This document shows positions 1-8,461 of a stretch of 64,000 bases of DNA, in pieces. The stretch comes from Alloalcanivorax xiamenensis (GTDB lineage Bacteria; Pseudomonadota; Gammaproteobacteria; Pseudomonadales; Alcanivoracaceae). The stretch's first letter is position 1. Every line of letters starts with the position of its first letter. The position numbers were made by a program, and so were the translations under genes. Below the pieces are notes generated by a model. The model did no database searches. It was given only the letters and a program-made list of their open reading frames with translations, and had not been told where the DNA came from. The stretch spans positions 272,834 through 336,833 of the forward strand of contig NZ_AQPF01000001.1 of assembly GCF_009846745.1 (NCBI RefSeq), written 5' to 3'.

Positions 1-1259
1 CAGGTAAAGACGCTGCCCTTGCCCAGTTCGCTGCGAATCTCCAGCCTTGCCCCATGACGGATTAGCACATGCTTGACGATGGCCAGCCCCAGGCCGGTAC
101 CGCCGGTCTGTGTCACCCGGCTGTTGTCGGGCCGGTAGAAGCGCTCGGTCAGGCGCGGAATGTGTTTCGGGTCGATACCGATGCCGTCGTCGGAGACGGA
201 AAAATGGGCGCCTTTGTCGTCCTGCCACCAGCGGATCAGGATATGGCCGCCTTCCGGCGTGTACTTCACCGCGTTGGTGATCAGATTGCCGAAGGCGCTT
301 TCCAGTTCCGCCGGGTTGGCCACCAGCCGGGCGGTCTCCGGTACTTCCAGAACAATCTCATGATGCTTGTCCGGCGCCAGTGCCAGGGCGCTCTCGCGCA
401 TGCGCTTGAGCATGCCATGCACGGTTACCGCCTGGTGAGTATTGTCGGTATTGGTGCTTTCCAGCCGCGACAGCAGCAGCAAGTCATGCACCAGGGCTTC
501 CATGCGTTGGGACTGGTTGGCCATTTGTGACAGCGCCCGGCGTAACCGGGTTTGTTCTTCCGGCACGGTGTCCTGCAGTGTTTCCAGATAGCCCTTGAGT
601 ACGGTCAGCGGCGTTTTCAGCTCATGGCTGACGTTGGCGACGAAATCCTTTCGCATCTCTTCCAGGTGATGCAACCGGGTGACATCGCGGGCCAGGATCA
701 ACTGATCACCGACGCCGAACTCGGTGATACGGAATTGCAGGATACGGTTGTCGTCCACCGGCCCGGGGATTTCCAGCGGTTCACGAAAATCGCCCCGGGA
801 CAGGTATTCGGTGAAGCGGGGGTGGCGGATCAGGTTGGTGAGCGGCTGGCCGAGATCCTTTTCCTCGTTCAGGCCCATCAGCCGGTGCGCGGCGTGATTC
901 CAGTATTCCAGGTAACCATGGCTGTCGATCAGCACCACCGCGTCTTCCAGCGCATTCACCGATTGCTGGGCGCGAAGAATGATGCCCTGCAGGTTCTCCT
1001 GCGCGCGCCTCTCCTGCTGAAACAGGTGTTCCAGCCGGGTATAGAACTCGCCCCACAGCCCGACGCTGTCCGGCGGTTCGGTATGCTCTTCGCGGATCAG
1101 CCAGGTGTAGAGGGCAAACAGCTGGCGGGTGCTCCAGATGATGTAGCCGAGCAGGCCCACCACCAGGGGCCAGACGTTCTGTACCGCCAAGGCCGCCACC
1201 AGCGACAGCGCGATCAGAACAATGATGCGGTTTACTTCCTTGGCCAGACTGCTTTTCAT
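1..1259 (-). CDS. phoR: Phosphate regulon sensor histidine kinase PhoR (3' end beyond window edge)
   Basis: Membrane histidine kinase that phosphorylates PhoB under phosphate limitation. About 419 codons are visible. An N-terminal hydrophobic segment lies at about residues 8-35, followed by a PAS-like region (NALEDAVVLIDSHGYLEYWN). The H-box SHELKTPL has its phospho-acceptor at about His212. The ATPase domain shows the N box (NLITNAVKYTPEGG), G1 (DDGIGID) and G2 (GGTGLGLAIVKH). Only a short C-terminal tail is missing, cut by the window boundary. The ATG at 1259 has GAGGAAG about ten bases upstream. It follows phoB by 76 bp on the same strand and is probably cotranscribed from the Pho-box promoter. 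Confidence 0.95.
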   Translation of the reverse strand, partial: MKSSLAKEVNRIIVLIALSLVAALAVQNVWPLVVGLLGYIIWSTRQLFALYTWLIREEHTEPPDSVGLWGEFYTRLEHLFQQERRAQENLQGIILRAQQSVNALEDAVVLIDSHGYLEYWNHAAHRLMGLNEEKDLGQPLTNLIRHPRFTEYLSRGDFREPLEIPGPVDDNRILQFRITEFGVGDQLILARDVTRLHHLEEMRKDFVANVSHELKTPLTVLKGYLETLQDTVPEEQTRLRRALSQMANQSQRMEALVHDLLLLSRLESTNTDNTHQAVTVHGMLKRMRESALALAPDKHHEIVLEVPETARLVANPAELESAFGNLITNAVKYTPEGGHILIRWWQDDKGAHFSVSDDGIGIDPKHIPRLTERFYRPDNSRVTQTGGTGLGLAIVKHVLIRHGARLEIRSELGKGSVFT

Positions 1260-1335
1260 TGGCCGTTGCTTCCTCTCTGGGCCGTGGCGGAGGGAGAGGC
1301 CCGTTCCAGCCGGCGCGATCCGTGCCAGGGCCGTA

Positions 1336-2040
1336 TCAGGACACCTGGGCGGATTTTACCGAAAAGCGATAACCAGTGCCCCGCACGGTCTGAATGAAAC
1401 CATCAAAGCCATGGGGTGCCAAGGCTTTGCGCAGCCGGCGAATGTGCACATCAATGGTACGGTCCTCCACGTACACATTGGCGCCCCAGACCTGATCCAG
1501 CAACTGGGTTCGGGAATAGGCCCGTTCCTGATGGCTCATGAAGAACTCAAGCAGGCGGTATTCGGTGGGGCCCATGTCCACGGGGGTGCCGTGGGCGCTG
1601 ATGCGATGGCTGACCGGATCCAGACACAGGCCCTGGACGTCGATTTCCTTCTCACCGGCGGCGGCGGAGGAGCGGCGCAGTACCGCCCGGATACGCGCGA
1701 TCAGTTCGCGGGTGGAGAAGGGCTTGGTGACGTAATCGTCGGCGCCCACGTCCAGTCCCTGGATCTTGTTATCTTCCTCACTTTTGGCGGTGAGCATGAT
1801 GATTGGCACTTCGCTGGTGTTGTCGTCCCGTTTCAGGCGACGAGCCAGTTCGATACCGCTTATCGAGGGCAGCATCCAGTCCAGCAAGACCAGGTCCGGC
1901 CGTTCGTCAACGATGCGTTCGTGGGCCTGCTGGGCGCTTTCGGCTTCGAGCACGTCGAAATCGGCCAGTTCGAGAGCCACGGACACCATCTCCCGGATGG
2001 CCGGCTCGTCATCGACAATGAGGATGCGATTTTTTGACAT
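1336..2040 (-). CDS. phoB: Phosphate regulon response regulator PhoB
   Basis: Two-component response regulator of 234 aa, the usual PhoB length. The receiver domain (about 1-120) has the acidic pair D10/D11, phospho-acceptor D54 in LLDWMLP, and the conserved KPF. The C-terminal winged helix is of OmpR/PhoB type (MGPTEYRLLEFFM, then EDRTIDVHIRRLRKAL). It binds Pho boxes once phosphorylated by PhoR, which lies directly downstream. The start has GGAAG about eight bases upstream. A Pho box and a -10 hexamer sit 40-75 bp upstream, so autoregulation is expected. No pst or phoU genes are in the window. Confidence 0.96.
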   Translation of the reverse strand: MSKNRILIVDDEPAIREMVSVALELADFDVLEAESAQQAHERIVDERPDLVLLDWMLPSISGIELARRLKRDDNTSEVPIIMLTAKSEEDNKIQGLDVGADDYVTKPFSTRELIARIRAVLRRSSAAAGEKEIDVQGLCLDPVSHRISAHGTPVDMGPTEYRLLEFFMSHQERAYSRTQLLDQVWGANVYVEDRTIDVHIRRLRKALAPHGFDGFIQTVRGTGYRFSVKSAQVS

Positions 2041-2081
2041 AGTTCGGTCTTCCGCTTTCCCGCCCGGATGTGGGGAGCCTC

Positions 2082-2115
2082 ATTAGATGGCTTTTTTATG
2101 ACATCTTGATGACAG
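2082..2115 (-). promoter_or_regulatory. Pho box and -10 of the phoB promoter
   Basis: Read on the minus strand, two 7-bp Pho half-sites occur with the canonical 4-bp spacer: CTGTCAT-CAAG-ATGTCAT (2115-2098), one mismatch in the second copy. Ten bases later comes TCTAAT (2087-2082), a 5/6 match to a -10 hexamer. This is the standard layout in which the Pho box replaces the -35 element. The phoB ATG follows 41 bp downstream. Confidence 0.85.
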
Positions 2116-2177
2116 ATTTGCCAACCTTTTCGCCGCCGCTTACGGCATTGCGCCATGCGGCGGCGTTCTCGCGGGGG

Positions 2178-3050
2178 TCACAAATATTGCAGAAACAGGC
2201 CGACGAACACGCAGGCACCCACCCAATGGTTGTTGAGAAAGGCGTGAAAACAGGGCCAGCGCTCCCGATAGCGGATACGCCATTGCTGATGAACGAACAG
2301 GGCAAGGGCGCCCAGCAGGCCCAGATACCAGGGCAGGCCGAAGCCCAGGCGCAGCCCCACCAGCACCAGTCCGGCCAGAACCAGGCCCTGGAGAATGCCG
2401 ATGATCACCTTGTCCAGATCCCCGAACAGAATGGCGGTGCTTTTGATTCCGATCTTGAGGTCGTCCTCGCGGTCGCACATGGCGTATTCCGTATCGTAGG
2501 CCACTGTCCACAGCAGATTGATGATGAACAGCAGCCAGGCGATCGGCGGCACGCTGGCGGTTTCGGCACCGAACGCCATGGGAATGGCCCAACTGAAGGC
2601 AGCGCCCAGCACCACCTGGGGCAGATTGGTGAAGCGCTTGGTGAATGGATAAAGAATGGCCAGTCCGAGCCCGCCGAACGCCAGCCAGAAGGTGAAGCGG
2701 TTGAGGAATAACACCAGGATCAGGGCGATGAACAGCAAGCCCACGAACAATCCCAGGGCCTGTTTGGCGCTCAGGGCGCCGGTGGCCAGCGGACGACCCC
2801 GGGTGCGCTCCACCGAACCATCGAAATCACGGTCGGCGAAGTCATTGATCACGCAGCCGGCCGCTCGCATCACGAACACCCCGAGCACGAAGATGGCGAT
2901 GTTCTTCAGACTCGGCGTGCCGTCAGCAGCGATCCACAGTGCCCACAGCGTGGGCCACATCAGCAGCATGCTGCCGATCGGTCGATCCAGACGCATGAGC
3001 TGAATCCAGGGCCACAGCGACGGATAACGGTGTTCCACGAAAGCCAGCAT
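2178..3050 (-). CDS. ubiA: 4-hydroxybenzoate polyprenyltransferase UbiA
   Basis: Integral-membrane prenyltransferase that adds the polyprenyl tail to 4-hydroxybenzoate in ubiquinone synthesis. It is 290 aa, as usual for the family. The first Asp-rich motif NDFADRDFD lies at residues 69-77 followed by RTRGRPL. The second, YDTEYAMCDREDD, is in the central part. Many hydrophobic segments are consistent with about nine helices. The ATG at 3050 has AGGAA six bases upstream. It lies 27 bp downstream of ubiC, which makes its substrate, so the two form an operon. Confidence 0.96.
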   Translation of the reverse strand: MLAFVEHRYPSLWPWIQLMRLDRPIGSMLLMWPTLWALWIAADGTPSLKNIAIFVLGVFVMRAAGCVINDFADRDFDGSVERTRGRPLATGALSAKQALGLFVGLLFIALILVLFLNRFTFWLAFGGLGLAILYPFTKRFTNLPQVVLGAAFSWAIPMAFGAETASVPPIAWLLFIINLLWTVAYDTEYAMCDREDDLKIGIKSTAILFGDLDKVIIGILQGLVLAGLVLVGLRLGFGLPWYLGLLGALALFVHQQWRIRYRERWPCFHAFLNNHWVGACVFVGLFLQYL

Positions 3051-3077
3051 GATTGTTCCTTCTATCTGTTCCCCGAC

Positions 3078-3599
3078 CTATTGTTCTCCGACCAGGGGCC
3101 AGAGCGCGGGCAGAAAGTATTCCGCCACCAGTAACGGTCGTCCCCTTTTGACGAAACGGGTCTGGCGCCCCCAGCAGGGCCCGCGGCCGGCTGGCGACAG
3201 GCCATGACGGACCCACACCTGATCCCGATGCGCCTCGGGATAACGGTATAACTCACTGCCCAGCGAACGGCCACCCATATGCGCCAGATTGCGGTTGGCC
3301 CAGCGCAGACTGAGCAGCGGCAGGACGCTGCGGGCTTCCACCACCGGAGTGCCGCGCAGCATCAGGGTGACTTCCCGGATCAGCGCGATGCGGCGTCCAC
3401 TCTGGTGCAATTGTTCGCGTTCATAAGTGGCGGGGACCGCCACCAGGGAGCGGGTGTGTTCCACATGAAAAGCGCCGTGGCGGCGCAGACGGACGGTCAG
3501 GGAACCGGGATCACCGAGCCAGTCGCGGATGAGCGGTGGGACGGTAAGACGATCCAGTGGGCGCCATTTCGGGTCGGCGTCCAGAGGTGAATTTGGCAT
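3078..3599 (-). CDS. ubiC: Chorismate pyruvate-lyase UbiC
   Basis: Cytosolic enzyme that converts chorismate to 4-hydroxybenzoate plus pyruvate, the first committed step of ubiquinone synthesis. The protein is 173 aa from the ATG at 3599 (MPNSPLDADPKW). That start is preferred over a longer upstream frame because GGAGTG lies about ten bases ahead of it. Family features include the early W-R-P-L segment, the central REVTLMLRGTPVVEARSV and the C-terminal GRPLLVAEYFLP. It is followed by ubiA on the same strand and is divergent from rubA. Confidence 0.92.
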   Translation of the reverse strand: MPNSPLDADPKWRPLDRLTVPPLIRDWLGDPGSLTVRLRRHGAFHVEHTRSLVAVPATYEREQLHQSGRRIALIREVTLMLRGTPVVEARSVLPLLSLRWANRNLAHMGGRSLGSELYRYPEAHRDQVWVRHGLSPAGRGPCWGRQTRFVKRGRPLLVAEYFLPALWPLVGEQ

Positions 3600-3738
3600 A
3601 GTGTGACACTCCGCTCTCGACCGGCGGCGTGGACTATGGCGCAAGGCGGCGCGGGGAGCAAGAGAGCGGCACGAATCTGGCAGGGTCGCCGCCAGGATGG
3701 GGGTGGTGGTGGTGAGGTTATCGGCCCCGCCGCCATGG

Positions 3739-3756
3739 TGACATCCGTTGATGTCA
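3739..3756. promoter_or_regulatory. Perfect 18-bp inverted repeat in the ubiC-rubA divergent gap
   Basis: TGACATC-CGTT-GATGTCA: perfect 7-bp arms with a 4-bp spacer, about 140 bp upstream of ubiC and 90 bp upstream of rubA. The symmetry and position suit a dimeric repressor or activator site. I cannot assign a regulator. Confidence 0.4.
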
Positions 3757-3845
3757 TTGATTTTTCAGGACGGCGTGGCTACGTTAGCGGGCCCCTGGTT
3801 TCCGGCCCCTGGCGCTGTCCGGGATACTGATCAACGAGGTATGAC

Positions 3846-4010
3846 ATGAAGAAATGGGAATGTGTGGTGTGCGGCTTCATCTATGACGAGGCGGAAGGGC
3901 TCCCCGAGGAGGGCATCGAGCCCGGCACCAAGTGGGAAGACATCCCCGACGATTGGGTATGTCCGGACTGCGGCGTCGGTAAGGAAGATTTCGAAATGGT
4001 GGAAATCTGA
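3846..4010 (+). CDS. rubA: Rubredoxin (alkane hydroxylase electron carrier type)
   Basis: Small one-iron electron carrier of 54 aa. Two CxxC knuckles ligate the Fe: C6-V-V-C9-G and C39-P-D-C42-G. The intervening sequence (GFIYDEAEG, PGTKWEDIPDDWVCPDCG) is typical of rubredoxins that pass electrons to AlkB-type alkane monooxygenases. The start is the second ATG of ATGACATGA; the first runs straight into a stop. The reductase rubB follows 53 bp downstream. No alkB is in the window, so the pair presumably serves hydroxylases encoded elsewhere, a common arrangement in alkane degraders. Confidence 0.95.
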   Translation: MKKWECVVCGFIYDEAEGLPEEGIEPGTKWEDIPDDWVCPDCGVGKEDFEMVEI

Positions 4011-4063
4011 GCGACCGCCATTCCCGTCCCTGGCACCACCCTGGCACCACATAAGGAGCGCCA

Positions 4064-5212
4064 ATGAAGCCCATCGTAGTGATCGGATCCGGTCTGGCCG
4101 GATTCAACGTGGTCAAGGAATTCCGCAAGCTGGACAAGGAAACGCCACTGGTGGTGCTGACCGCCGACGACGGCCGCAGTTATTCCAAGCCGATGCTTTC
4201 CACCGGTTTCACCAAGGAAAAAACCGCCGATGAACTGGCCATGGCCTCGCCGGAACAGGTTGCCGAGCAGTTCAATGTCACGGTGCGGACCCACGTTCAT
4301 GTCGCCGGGATCGACGTCGACGGGCATCGGGTGCTGCTGCCGGACGATCACCTGGATTACAGCAAACTGGTGCTGGCGCTGGGCGCGGATACCTGGACGC
4401 CGCCGCTGGAAGGCGACGCCGTGGGCGAGGTGTTCTCGGTCAACGACCTGATGGACTACGGCCGCTTCCGCGAAGCCCTGCAAGGCAAGCGTCGCGTGAC
4501 GATTCTCGGTGGTGGCCTGATCGGCTGCGAATTCGCCAACGATCTGAGCAACGGCGGCTTTGAAGTGGCCCTGGTGGAACCGATGGGACGTTGCTTGCCG
4601 CTGCTGTTGCCGCAAGCCGCTTCCGAGGCGGTGGGCCGGGGGCTTGAGACCCTGGGAGTGCGGTTCCATTTCGGTCCGCTGGCGCAGGCGGTACACCACG
4701 GCGATGACGACACCCTGATCACCGAATTGTCCGACGGCACCCGAGTGGAATCCGAAGCGGTGCTGTCCGCGATTGGCTTGCGTCCGCGCATCGATATGGC
4801 CAAGGAAGCCGGTCTGCGCACCAACCGGGGCATCCTCACCGACCGCACCCTGCGCACCAGCGCCGAGGACATCTACGCCTTGGGCGATTGCGCGGAAGTG
4901 GAAGGCCATGTGCTGCCCTATGTACTACCGCTGATGGCCGGCGCTCGTGCCTTGGCCAAGACCCTGGCCGGTGAGGAGACCGCGGTGAGTTACGGCGTCA
5001 TGCCGGTGACCATCAAGACCCCGGCCTGCCCGGTGGTGGTCTGTCCGCCGCCGGCGGACCACGAGGGCGAATGGGAAGTGACGGAGCAAGAAAACAATGT
5101 GACCGCCCTGTTTCGCGGCACCGATGGCACATTGCTGGGTTACGCCCTCACCGGTGACGCGGTGAAGGAAAAGCTCAAACTCAACAAGGAGCTGCCGGCC
5201 CTGATGCCCTGA
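4064..5212 (+). CDS. rubB: Rubredoxin-NAD(+) reductase
   Basis: FAD-dependent pyridine-nucleotide disulphide-type oxidoreductase of 382 aa that reduces rubredoxin with NADH. The N-terminal FAD dinucleotide fold is GSGLAGFN (residues 8-15). The second Rossmann motif GGGLIGCEFAND is in the middle and the FAD-closing motif YALGDCAEVEGHVLPY lies near residue 285. Length and motif order match AlkT/RubB-type single-domain reductases. The immediately preceding rubA makes this the two-component electron supply of alkane oxidation. A short GC palindrome without a T-run lies between its stop and the next gene. Confidence 0.94.
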   Translation: MKPIVVIGSGLAGFNVVKEFRKLDKETPLVVLTADDGRSYSKPMLSTGFTKEKTADELAMASPEQVAEQFNVTVRTHVHVAGIDVDGHRVLLPDDHLDYSKLVLALGADTWTPPLEGDAVGEVFSVNDLMDYGRFREALQGKRRVTILGGGLIGCEFANDLSNGGFEVALVEPMGRCLPLLLPQAASEAVGRGLETLGVRFHFGPLAQAVHHGDDDTLITELSDGTRVESEAVLSAIGLRPRIDMAKEAGLRTNRGILTDRTLRTSAEDIYALGDCAEVEGHVLPYVLPLMAGARALAKTLAGEETAVSYGVMPVTIKTPACPVVVCPPPADHEGEWEVTEQENNVTALFRGTDGTLLGYALTGDAVKEKLKLNKELPALMP

Positions 5213-5241
5213 CCGGGCCGGCCGCCGGCCGGGAGCGCATA

Positions 5242-5622
5242 ATGAAGTTTCGTTTCGTATTGATGCTGCTCGGCTGGCGCCTGCGCTGGCTGGGTCGCCA
5301 CAACGAGGGTTTCCGCCAGCAATTGGAGCACCGCGATGTGCTGATGCAATGGCGCACCTTTGATGGCCGGGTGGCCCGCTGGTATCACTTCACGCCGCAA
5401 GGCGTAAAGCACGGCGCCGGGTTGCATGGCGCCCCCACCATGACCCTGAATTTCCGCGATGCGGATTACGCGTTCCGCACCCTGCGTGCTTCCGGTAAGA
5501 GCCAGATGGTGTTCATGGAAGGCATGCAGGGCGGCGACATCAAGGTGGAAGGCGACCCCGGCCAATTGATGTGGTTCATGACCCTGATGAAATTCATCAT
5601 GCCCGGGAAAAAGAAGCGCTGA
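5242..5622 (+). CDS. Uncharacterised 126-aa membrane-anchored protein
   Basis: I do not recognise this with confidence. It is 126 aa with a basic, hydrophobic N-terminal helix (FVLMLLGWRLRWL). A soluble domain follows with a short beta-rich pattern (ARWYHFTPQG, PTMTLNFRDADYAFRTL) and a C-terminal hydrophobic segment with a lysine tail (MTLMKFIMPGKKKR). The small size and pattern loosely recall SCP2/sterol-carrier-like lipid-binding folds, but that is a guess. It lies 29 bp after rubB on the same strand and could be in the same transcript. Confidence 0.7.
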   Translation: MKFRFVLMLLGWRLRWLGRHNEGFRQQLEHRDVLMQWRTFDGRVARWYHFTPQGVKHGAGLHGAPTMTLNFRDADYAFRTLRASGKSQMVFMEGMQGGDIKVEGDPGQLMWFMTLMKFIMPGKKKR

Positions 5623-5741
5623 TTCCCTGAATAACACCCAGTGTCCCCGTCGGCGCGGATCGTGTCCGATTTATTCAAGACCACGGGCCTGGCGGCGGGT
5701 TAGGCTCGTTGGTTCCTGTTCCGGCATCTGGGAGAAGACCC

Positions 5742-6158
5742 GTGAAACCAAGCATCAAAGTCATCACCCTGGGCGTGGATGACCTGGATCGTTCCCTGAC
5801 GTTTTATCGCGATGGCCTCGGTTTGCCCACGGAAGGCATCGTTGGCACGGAATTCGAGGATGGCGCGGTGGTGTTTTTCCATCTCGACGGTGGTCTGGTG
5901 CTAGCGCTGTATCCCCGCCCGGCCCTGGCCAGAGGGGCGGGTGTCCCGTTGGTGCCCGCCTCGGCCGGAGGGTTTACTCTGGCCCATAATGTGGGCTCGC
6001 CGGAGGAAGTGGACGAGGTGATGCGGCAGGCCGAGAAGGCCGGCGCTCACGTGACCAAGGCCGCGGAAAAAGCGTTCTGGGGCGGTTATTGCGGCTACTT
6101 CCAGGACCCGGATGGCCACCTCTGGGAAGTCGCCTGGAACCCGGATTGGGAAGAATAA
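5742..6158 (+). CDS. VOC (glyoxalase/dioxygenase superfamily) protein
   Basis: 138-aa vicinal-oxygen-chelate fold protein with two beta-alpha-beta-beta-beta modules. It opens with IKVITLGVDDLDRSLTFYRDGLGLP and ends with GYFQDPDGHLWEVAWNPDW, both family hallmarks. The GTG at 5742 is chosen because GGGAGA lies seven bases upstream and the family begins there; an upstream in-frame ATG would add eleven unrelated residues. The substrate is unknown. Glyoxalase, fosfomycin-resistance-like and dioxygenase roles all share the fold. Confidence 0.85.
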   Translation: MKPSIKVITLGVDDLDRSLTFYRDGLGLPTEGIVGTEFEDGAVVFFHLDGGLVLALYPRPALARGAGVPLVPASAGGFTLAHNVGSPEEVDEVMRQAEKAGAHVTKAAEKAFWGGYCGYFQDPDGHLWEVAWNPDWEE

Positions 6159-6248
6159 GGACATTCCGGTAAACGGGCCTCTCTTGTCGGCGCTGTGTGA
6201 CAAGGTCACCATAAGCGGCTCATTCCAAAGCAGCGCGGGCGGCACCTC

Positions 6249-6827
6249 ATGGCGAATAGAAGCTATCTCTACGCGACCGACCGGATCCCCGCCCGGGCGC
6301 CGGATCACCCCAAGCCGGTGGTCCGGGGATTGTCCGAGTGGGGCTATGCGATTCCGCTCAGCTACCGGCTGCTGGTGTCCGTGGATACCGTGATGTGCCC
6401 CTCGATGATCTGGGAACTGGATGACGATCTGGCGCTGGCGGGGGATTACGACAAGGGCGTAACGCGGCTGTGTGAGTTCCTGGCGCGTATCGACTGGCCC
6501 GAGGCCGAGGCCCTGGTGGAAGAGACCAAAGCGTTTCTTTTGGCGCCGGAAAACCGTGCTGACCATGTAGTGCTGGAAGCGGCCGAGATATTGGATATGG
6601 CGGACCAGCCGTTGGCCGAGGAAAGCCGGGAGCTGCTGGCGGGGCTGGCGGATCTGGACGAGGAAATGGAACGCACCCTGCGTCATCTCAGTCAGGTTAA
6701 ACCGTCGGCACCCGGACCGCTGGCGCGCATGCTCGGATTGAAACCGGCGGACCCGATCGCGCCGGTGCGCGAACTGGGGCTGGGCAACTGGTCCAACGTG
6801 CTCTACTTCGATTTCAGCGAGGACTGA
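6249..6827 (+). CDS. Uncharacterised 192-aa soluble protein
   Basis: No family recognised with confidence. It is 192 aa, soluble and acidic, with no signal peptide or membrane segment. It opens with MANRSYLYATDRIP. A Leu/Glu-rich helical region follows (ALVEETKAFLL, VLEAAEILDMADQPL, ELLAGLADLDEEMER), and it ends with an aromatic motif (LGNWSNVLYFDFSED). Its last 25 bases overlap tail-to-tail with the LysR gene on the other strand. The YLYATDR start resembles small proteins of unknown function scattered in Gammaproteobacteria. Confidence 0.75.
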   Translation: MANRSYLYATDRIPARAPDHPKPVVRGLSEWGYAIPLSYRLLVSVDTVMCPSMIWELDDDLALAGDYDKGVTRLCEFLARIDWPEAEALVEETKAFLLAPENRADHVVLEAAEILDMADQPLAEESRELLAGLADLDEEMERTLRHLSQVKPSAPGPLARMLGLKPADPIAPVRELGLGNWSNVLYFDFSED

Positions 6828-7660
6828 TCAGTCCAGCCGGCGTCCCGTACCACCTCTTCCAGCCAGTCCAGGCAGGCCCGGATCGCCGGGCGTTCACGCA
6901 AATCCTCGTGCAGTACCACCCACAGGGGCCGGCTCACCCTTATGGTTGGCTCTGCCGCCACCAGGCCGAGGTCGGCGTCGATCATTGGATCCGGCAGCAT
7001 CGCCATGCCCAACCCCGAACGCACAGCCGCCTGAATACCGGTGAGACCGGCAATACGCGCCACCGGCGGATCCCGGAATACGCCGGCCATGGCCTGGATC
7101 TCTGGCAGATCGTCCCAGCCGCGATGGTAGGCGATCCAGCCCTGGGCGGAGCCCTGCTGCACCGAGGTGGCCAGCGTCAGCCCGAGGGCGCCCAGACGCC
7201 GGGCCACCAGATGCTCTTCCCGGGGACGGGCCAGACGCAGCGCCAGATCCGCGTCCCGGCGGGACAGGCTGACGGTGGTATTGGACGCCGCCAGTTCCAG
7301 GGTCAGCGCCGGGTGACGTCGATGCAGATCAATCAGCCGTGGCGCTAACAGCGCCTCCACGATCCAGGCCACCGAAGTCAGCCGTACCAGTCCTGATACC
7401 GTCCCCTGACCATGATCCGGGTCTGTCCGCAGCAGCGCCTGTTCCATGCGCTCCGCCACCCCCACCAGCCGTTCCCCCGTGGGCGTCGGCTGCAGGCCGT
7501 CCCGCCCGCGCAGAAACAAGGAGGTGCCCTGGCGTGCTTCCACGGCGGCGAGGCGGCGGGCCATGGTGGTTTCGTTCACCCCAAGACGGCGTGCCGCTTC
7601 GCGCAGGGTGCCGGAGCGGCTCAGGGCCAGCAGAAAACGAAAATCGTCCCAATCTTTCAT
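6803..7660 (-). CDS. LysR-family transcriptional regulator
   Basis: 285-aa LysR-type regulator. The N-terminal winged helix-turn-helix (about residues 5-62: WDDFRFLLALSRSGTLREAARRL, then TMARRLAAVEARQG) is followed by a LysR substrate domain from about residue 90. The N-terminus WDDFRFLL is typical of the subgroup that controls oxidoreductases and hydrolases. It is divergent from the isochorismatase-like gene at 7770, its probable target. An inverted repeat overlaps its own ribosome binding site, suggesting autoregulation. Confidence 0.9.
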   Translation of the reverse strand: MKDWDDFRFLLALSRSGTLREAARRLGVNETTMARRLAAVEARQGTSLFLRGRDGLQPTPTGERLVGVAERMEQALLRTDPDHGQGTVSGLVRLTSVAWIVEALLAPRLIDLHRRHPALTLELAASNTTVSLSRRDADLALRLARPREEHLVARRLGALGLTLATSVQQGSAQGWIAYHRGWDDLPEIQAMAGVFRDPPVARIAGLTGIQAAVRSGLGMAMLPDPMIDADLGLVAAEPTIRVSRPLWVVLHEDLRERPAIRACLDWLEEVVRDAGWTDQSSLKSK

Positions 7661-7661
7661 G

Positions 7662-7677
7662 CCTGCATTTTTGCAGG
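7662..7677. promoter_or_regulatory. Inverted repeat at the LysR gene start (candidate operator)
   Basis: CCTGCA-TTTT-TGCAGG, perfect 6-bp arms, ending one base before the LysR start codon in the divergent LysR/hydrolase gap. LysR sites often follow T-N11-A symmetry, and TGCA-N4-TGCA fits that loosely. The assignment is inference. Confidence 0.35.
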
Positions 7678-7769
7678 TAAGGCTCGCAAAATACCAGCTT
7701 GGATCAGGCGAATACGCAGGTCACCATGAGGCCTCCTTGAATCCATGCGCTGACACGGGAGCACGCGAT

Positions 7770-8369
7770 ATGAGTAACGATAAGCCGGTAACCCTGAGAA
7801 CCCTGGCCGGCGCACCAGCCTGGCAAACCCCGCAACGTGGCAAGGCGGCGGTGGTGATCATCGACGCCCAGGAAGTGTATGGCAGCGGCGCTTTGCCGCT
7901 CACTGGCCTTGATGAGGCCCTGACGCAGATCGAACGGCTGCGCGAACGGGCAGAGCAAATGGACTGGCCGGTGATCCACGTGGCCCATGAAGGCCCCGCC
8001 GGCAGCCCCTTCGACCCCGCTGGCGGCGGCGCCTTCCTGCAACGTGCCCAGCCCGTGGAAGGCGAGGTCGTGATCACCAAACCCCGCCCCAACGCCTTCT
8101 CCGACACGGACCTGGAACAGCATCTGCGCGACGTGGAGGGCCCGGTCCTGGTGGTCGGCTTCATGACCCACATGTGTGTTTCCTCCACCGTGCGGGCTGG
8201 GTATGACCTGGGCTTCGACATGGCGGTGGTCGCCGCCGCCTGCGCCACCCGCGACCTGCCCGCCACCCATGGCGCCGGCGTGGTCCCGGCCGAACAACTG
8301 CACAACGCGGCCCTGGCGGCGATGTCGGACGTGTTCGTGCCGGTGCTGGCGACGGTAGAGGAGGTCTGA
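7770..8369 (+). CDS. Isochorismatase-like cysteine hydrolase
   Basis: 199-aa cysteine hydrolase of the isochorismatase/nicotinamidase superfamily. The catalytic triad is visible: Asp32 in VVIIDAQEVYG, Lys104 in VITKPRPNAF and Cys136 in FMTHMCVSST, with the usual cis-peptide context. The start at 7770 (MSNDKPVTLR) is chosen over a longer frame because GGGAG precedes it and the upstream extension is unrelated. It is divergent from a LysR gene. The substrate is unknown; family members hydrolyse isochorismate, nicotinamide, carbamoylsarcosine or ureidoacrylate. Confidence 0.9.
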   Translation: MSNDKPVTLRTLAGAPAWQTPQRGKAAVVIIDAQEVYGSGALPLTGLDEALTQIERLRERAEQMDWPVIHVAHEGPAGSPFDPAGGGAFLQRAQPVEGEVVITKPRPNAFSDTDLEQHLRDVEGPVLVVGFMTHMCVSSTVRAGYDLGFDMAVVAAACATRDLPATHGAGVVPAEQLHNAALAAMSDVFVPVLATVEEV

Positions 8370-8383
8370 TCGGCCAGCGGGCC

Positions 8384-8430
8384 GGCGACTTCATAGCCCT
8401 GTGGGAAGCTGCCTTGGCAGCGAATCGCCG
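8384..8430. repeat. REP-like palindromic element (copy 1)
   Basis: Intergenic copy of the family marked by GTGGGAAGCTGCC-TTGGCAGCGAAT. The stem GCTGCC/GGCAGC ends in CGAAT. It sits between the convergent hydrolase and the 8462-8833 gene. Confidence 0.7.
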
Positions 8431-8461
8431 TGTCCGCGTGAATTGCCCCAATAGATAAGAG

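Noticed and set aside
5213..5241. GC palindrome after rubB as a terminator
   Set aside because: It has a stem but no following T-run and the next gene starts within 30 bp, so read-through is more likely.
7446..7769. Long N-terminal extension of the isochorismatase-like gene
   Set aside because: The extension is antisense to the LysR gene and of Arg/Ser/Pro-rich composition; the start at 7770 has a proper ribosome site and family alignment.
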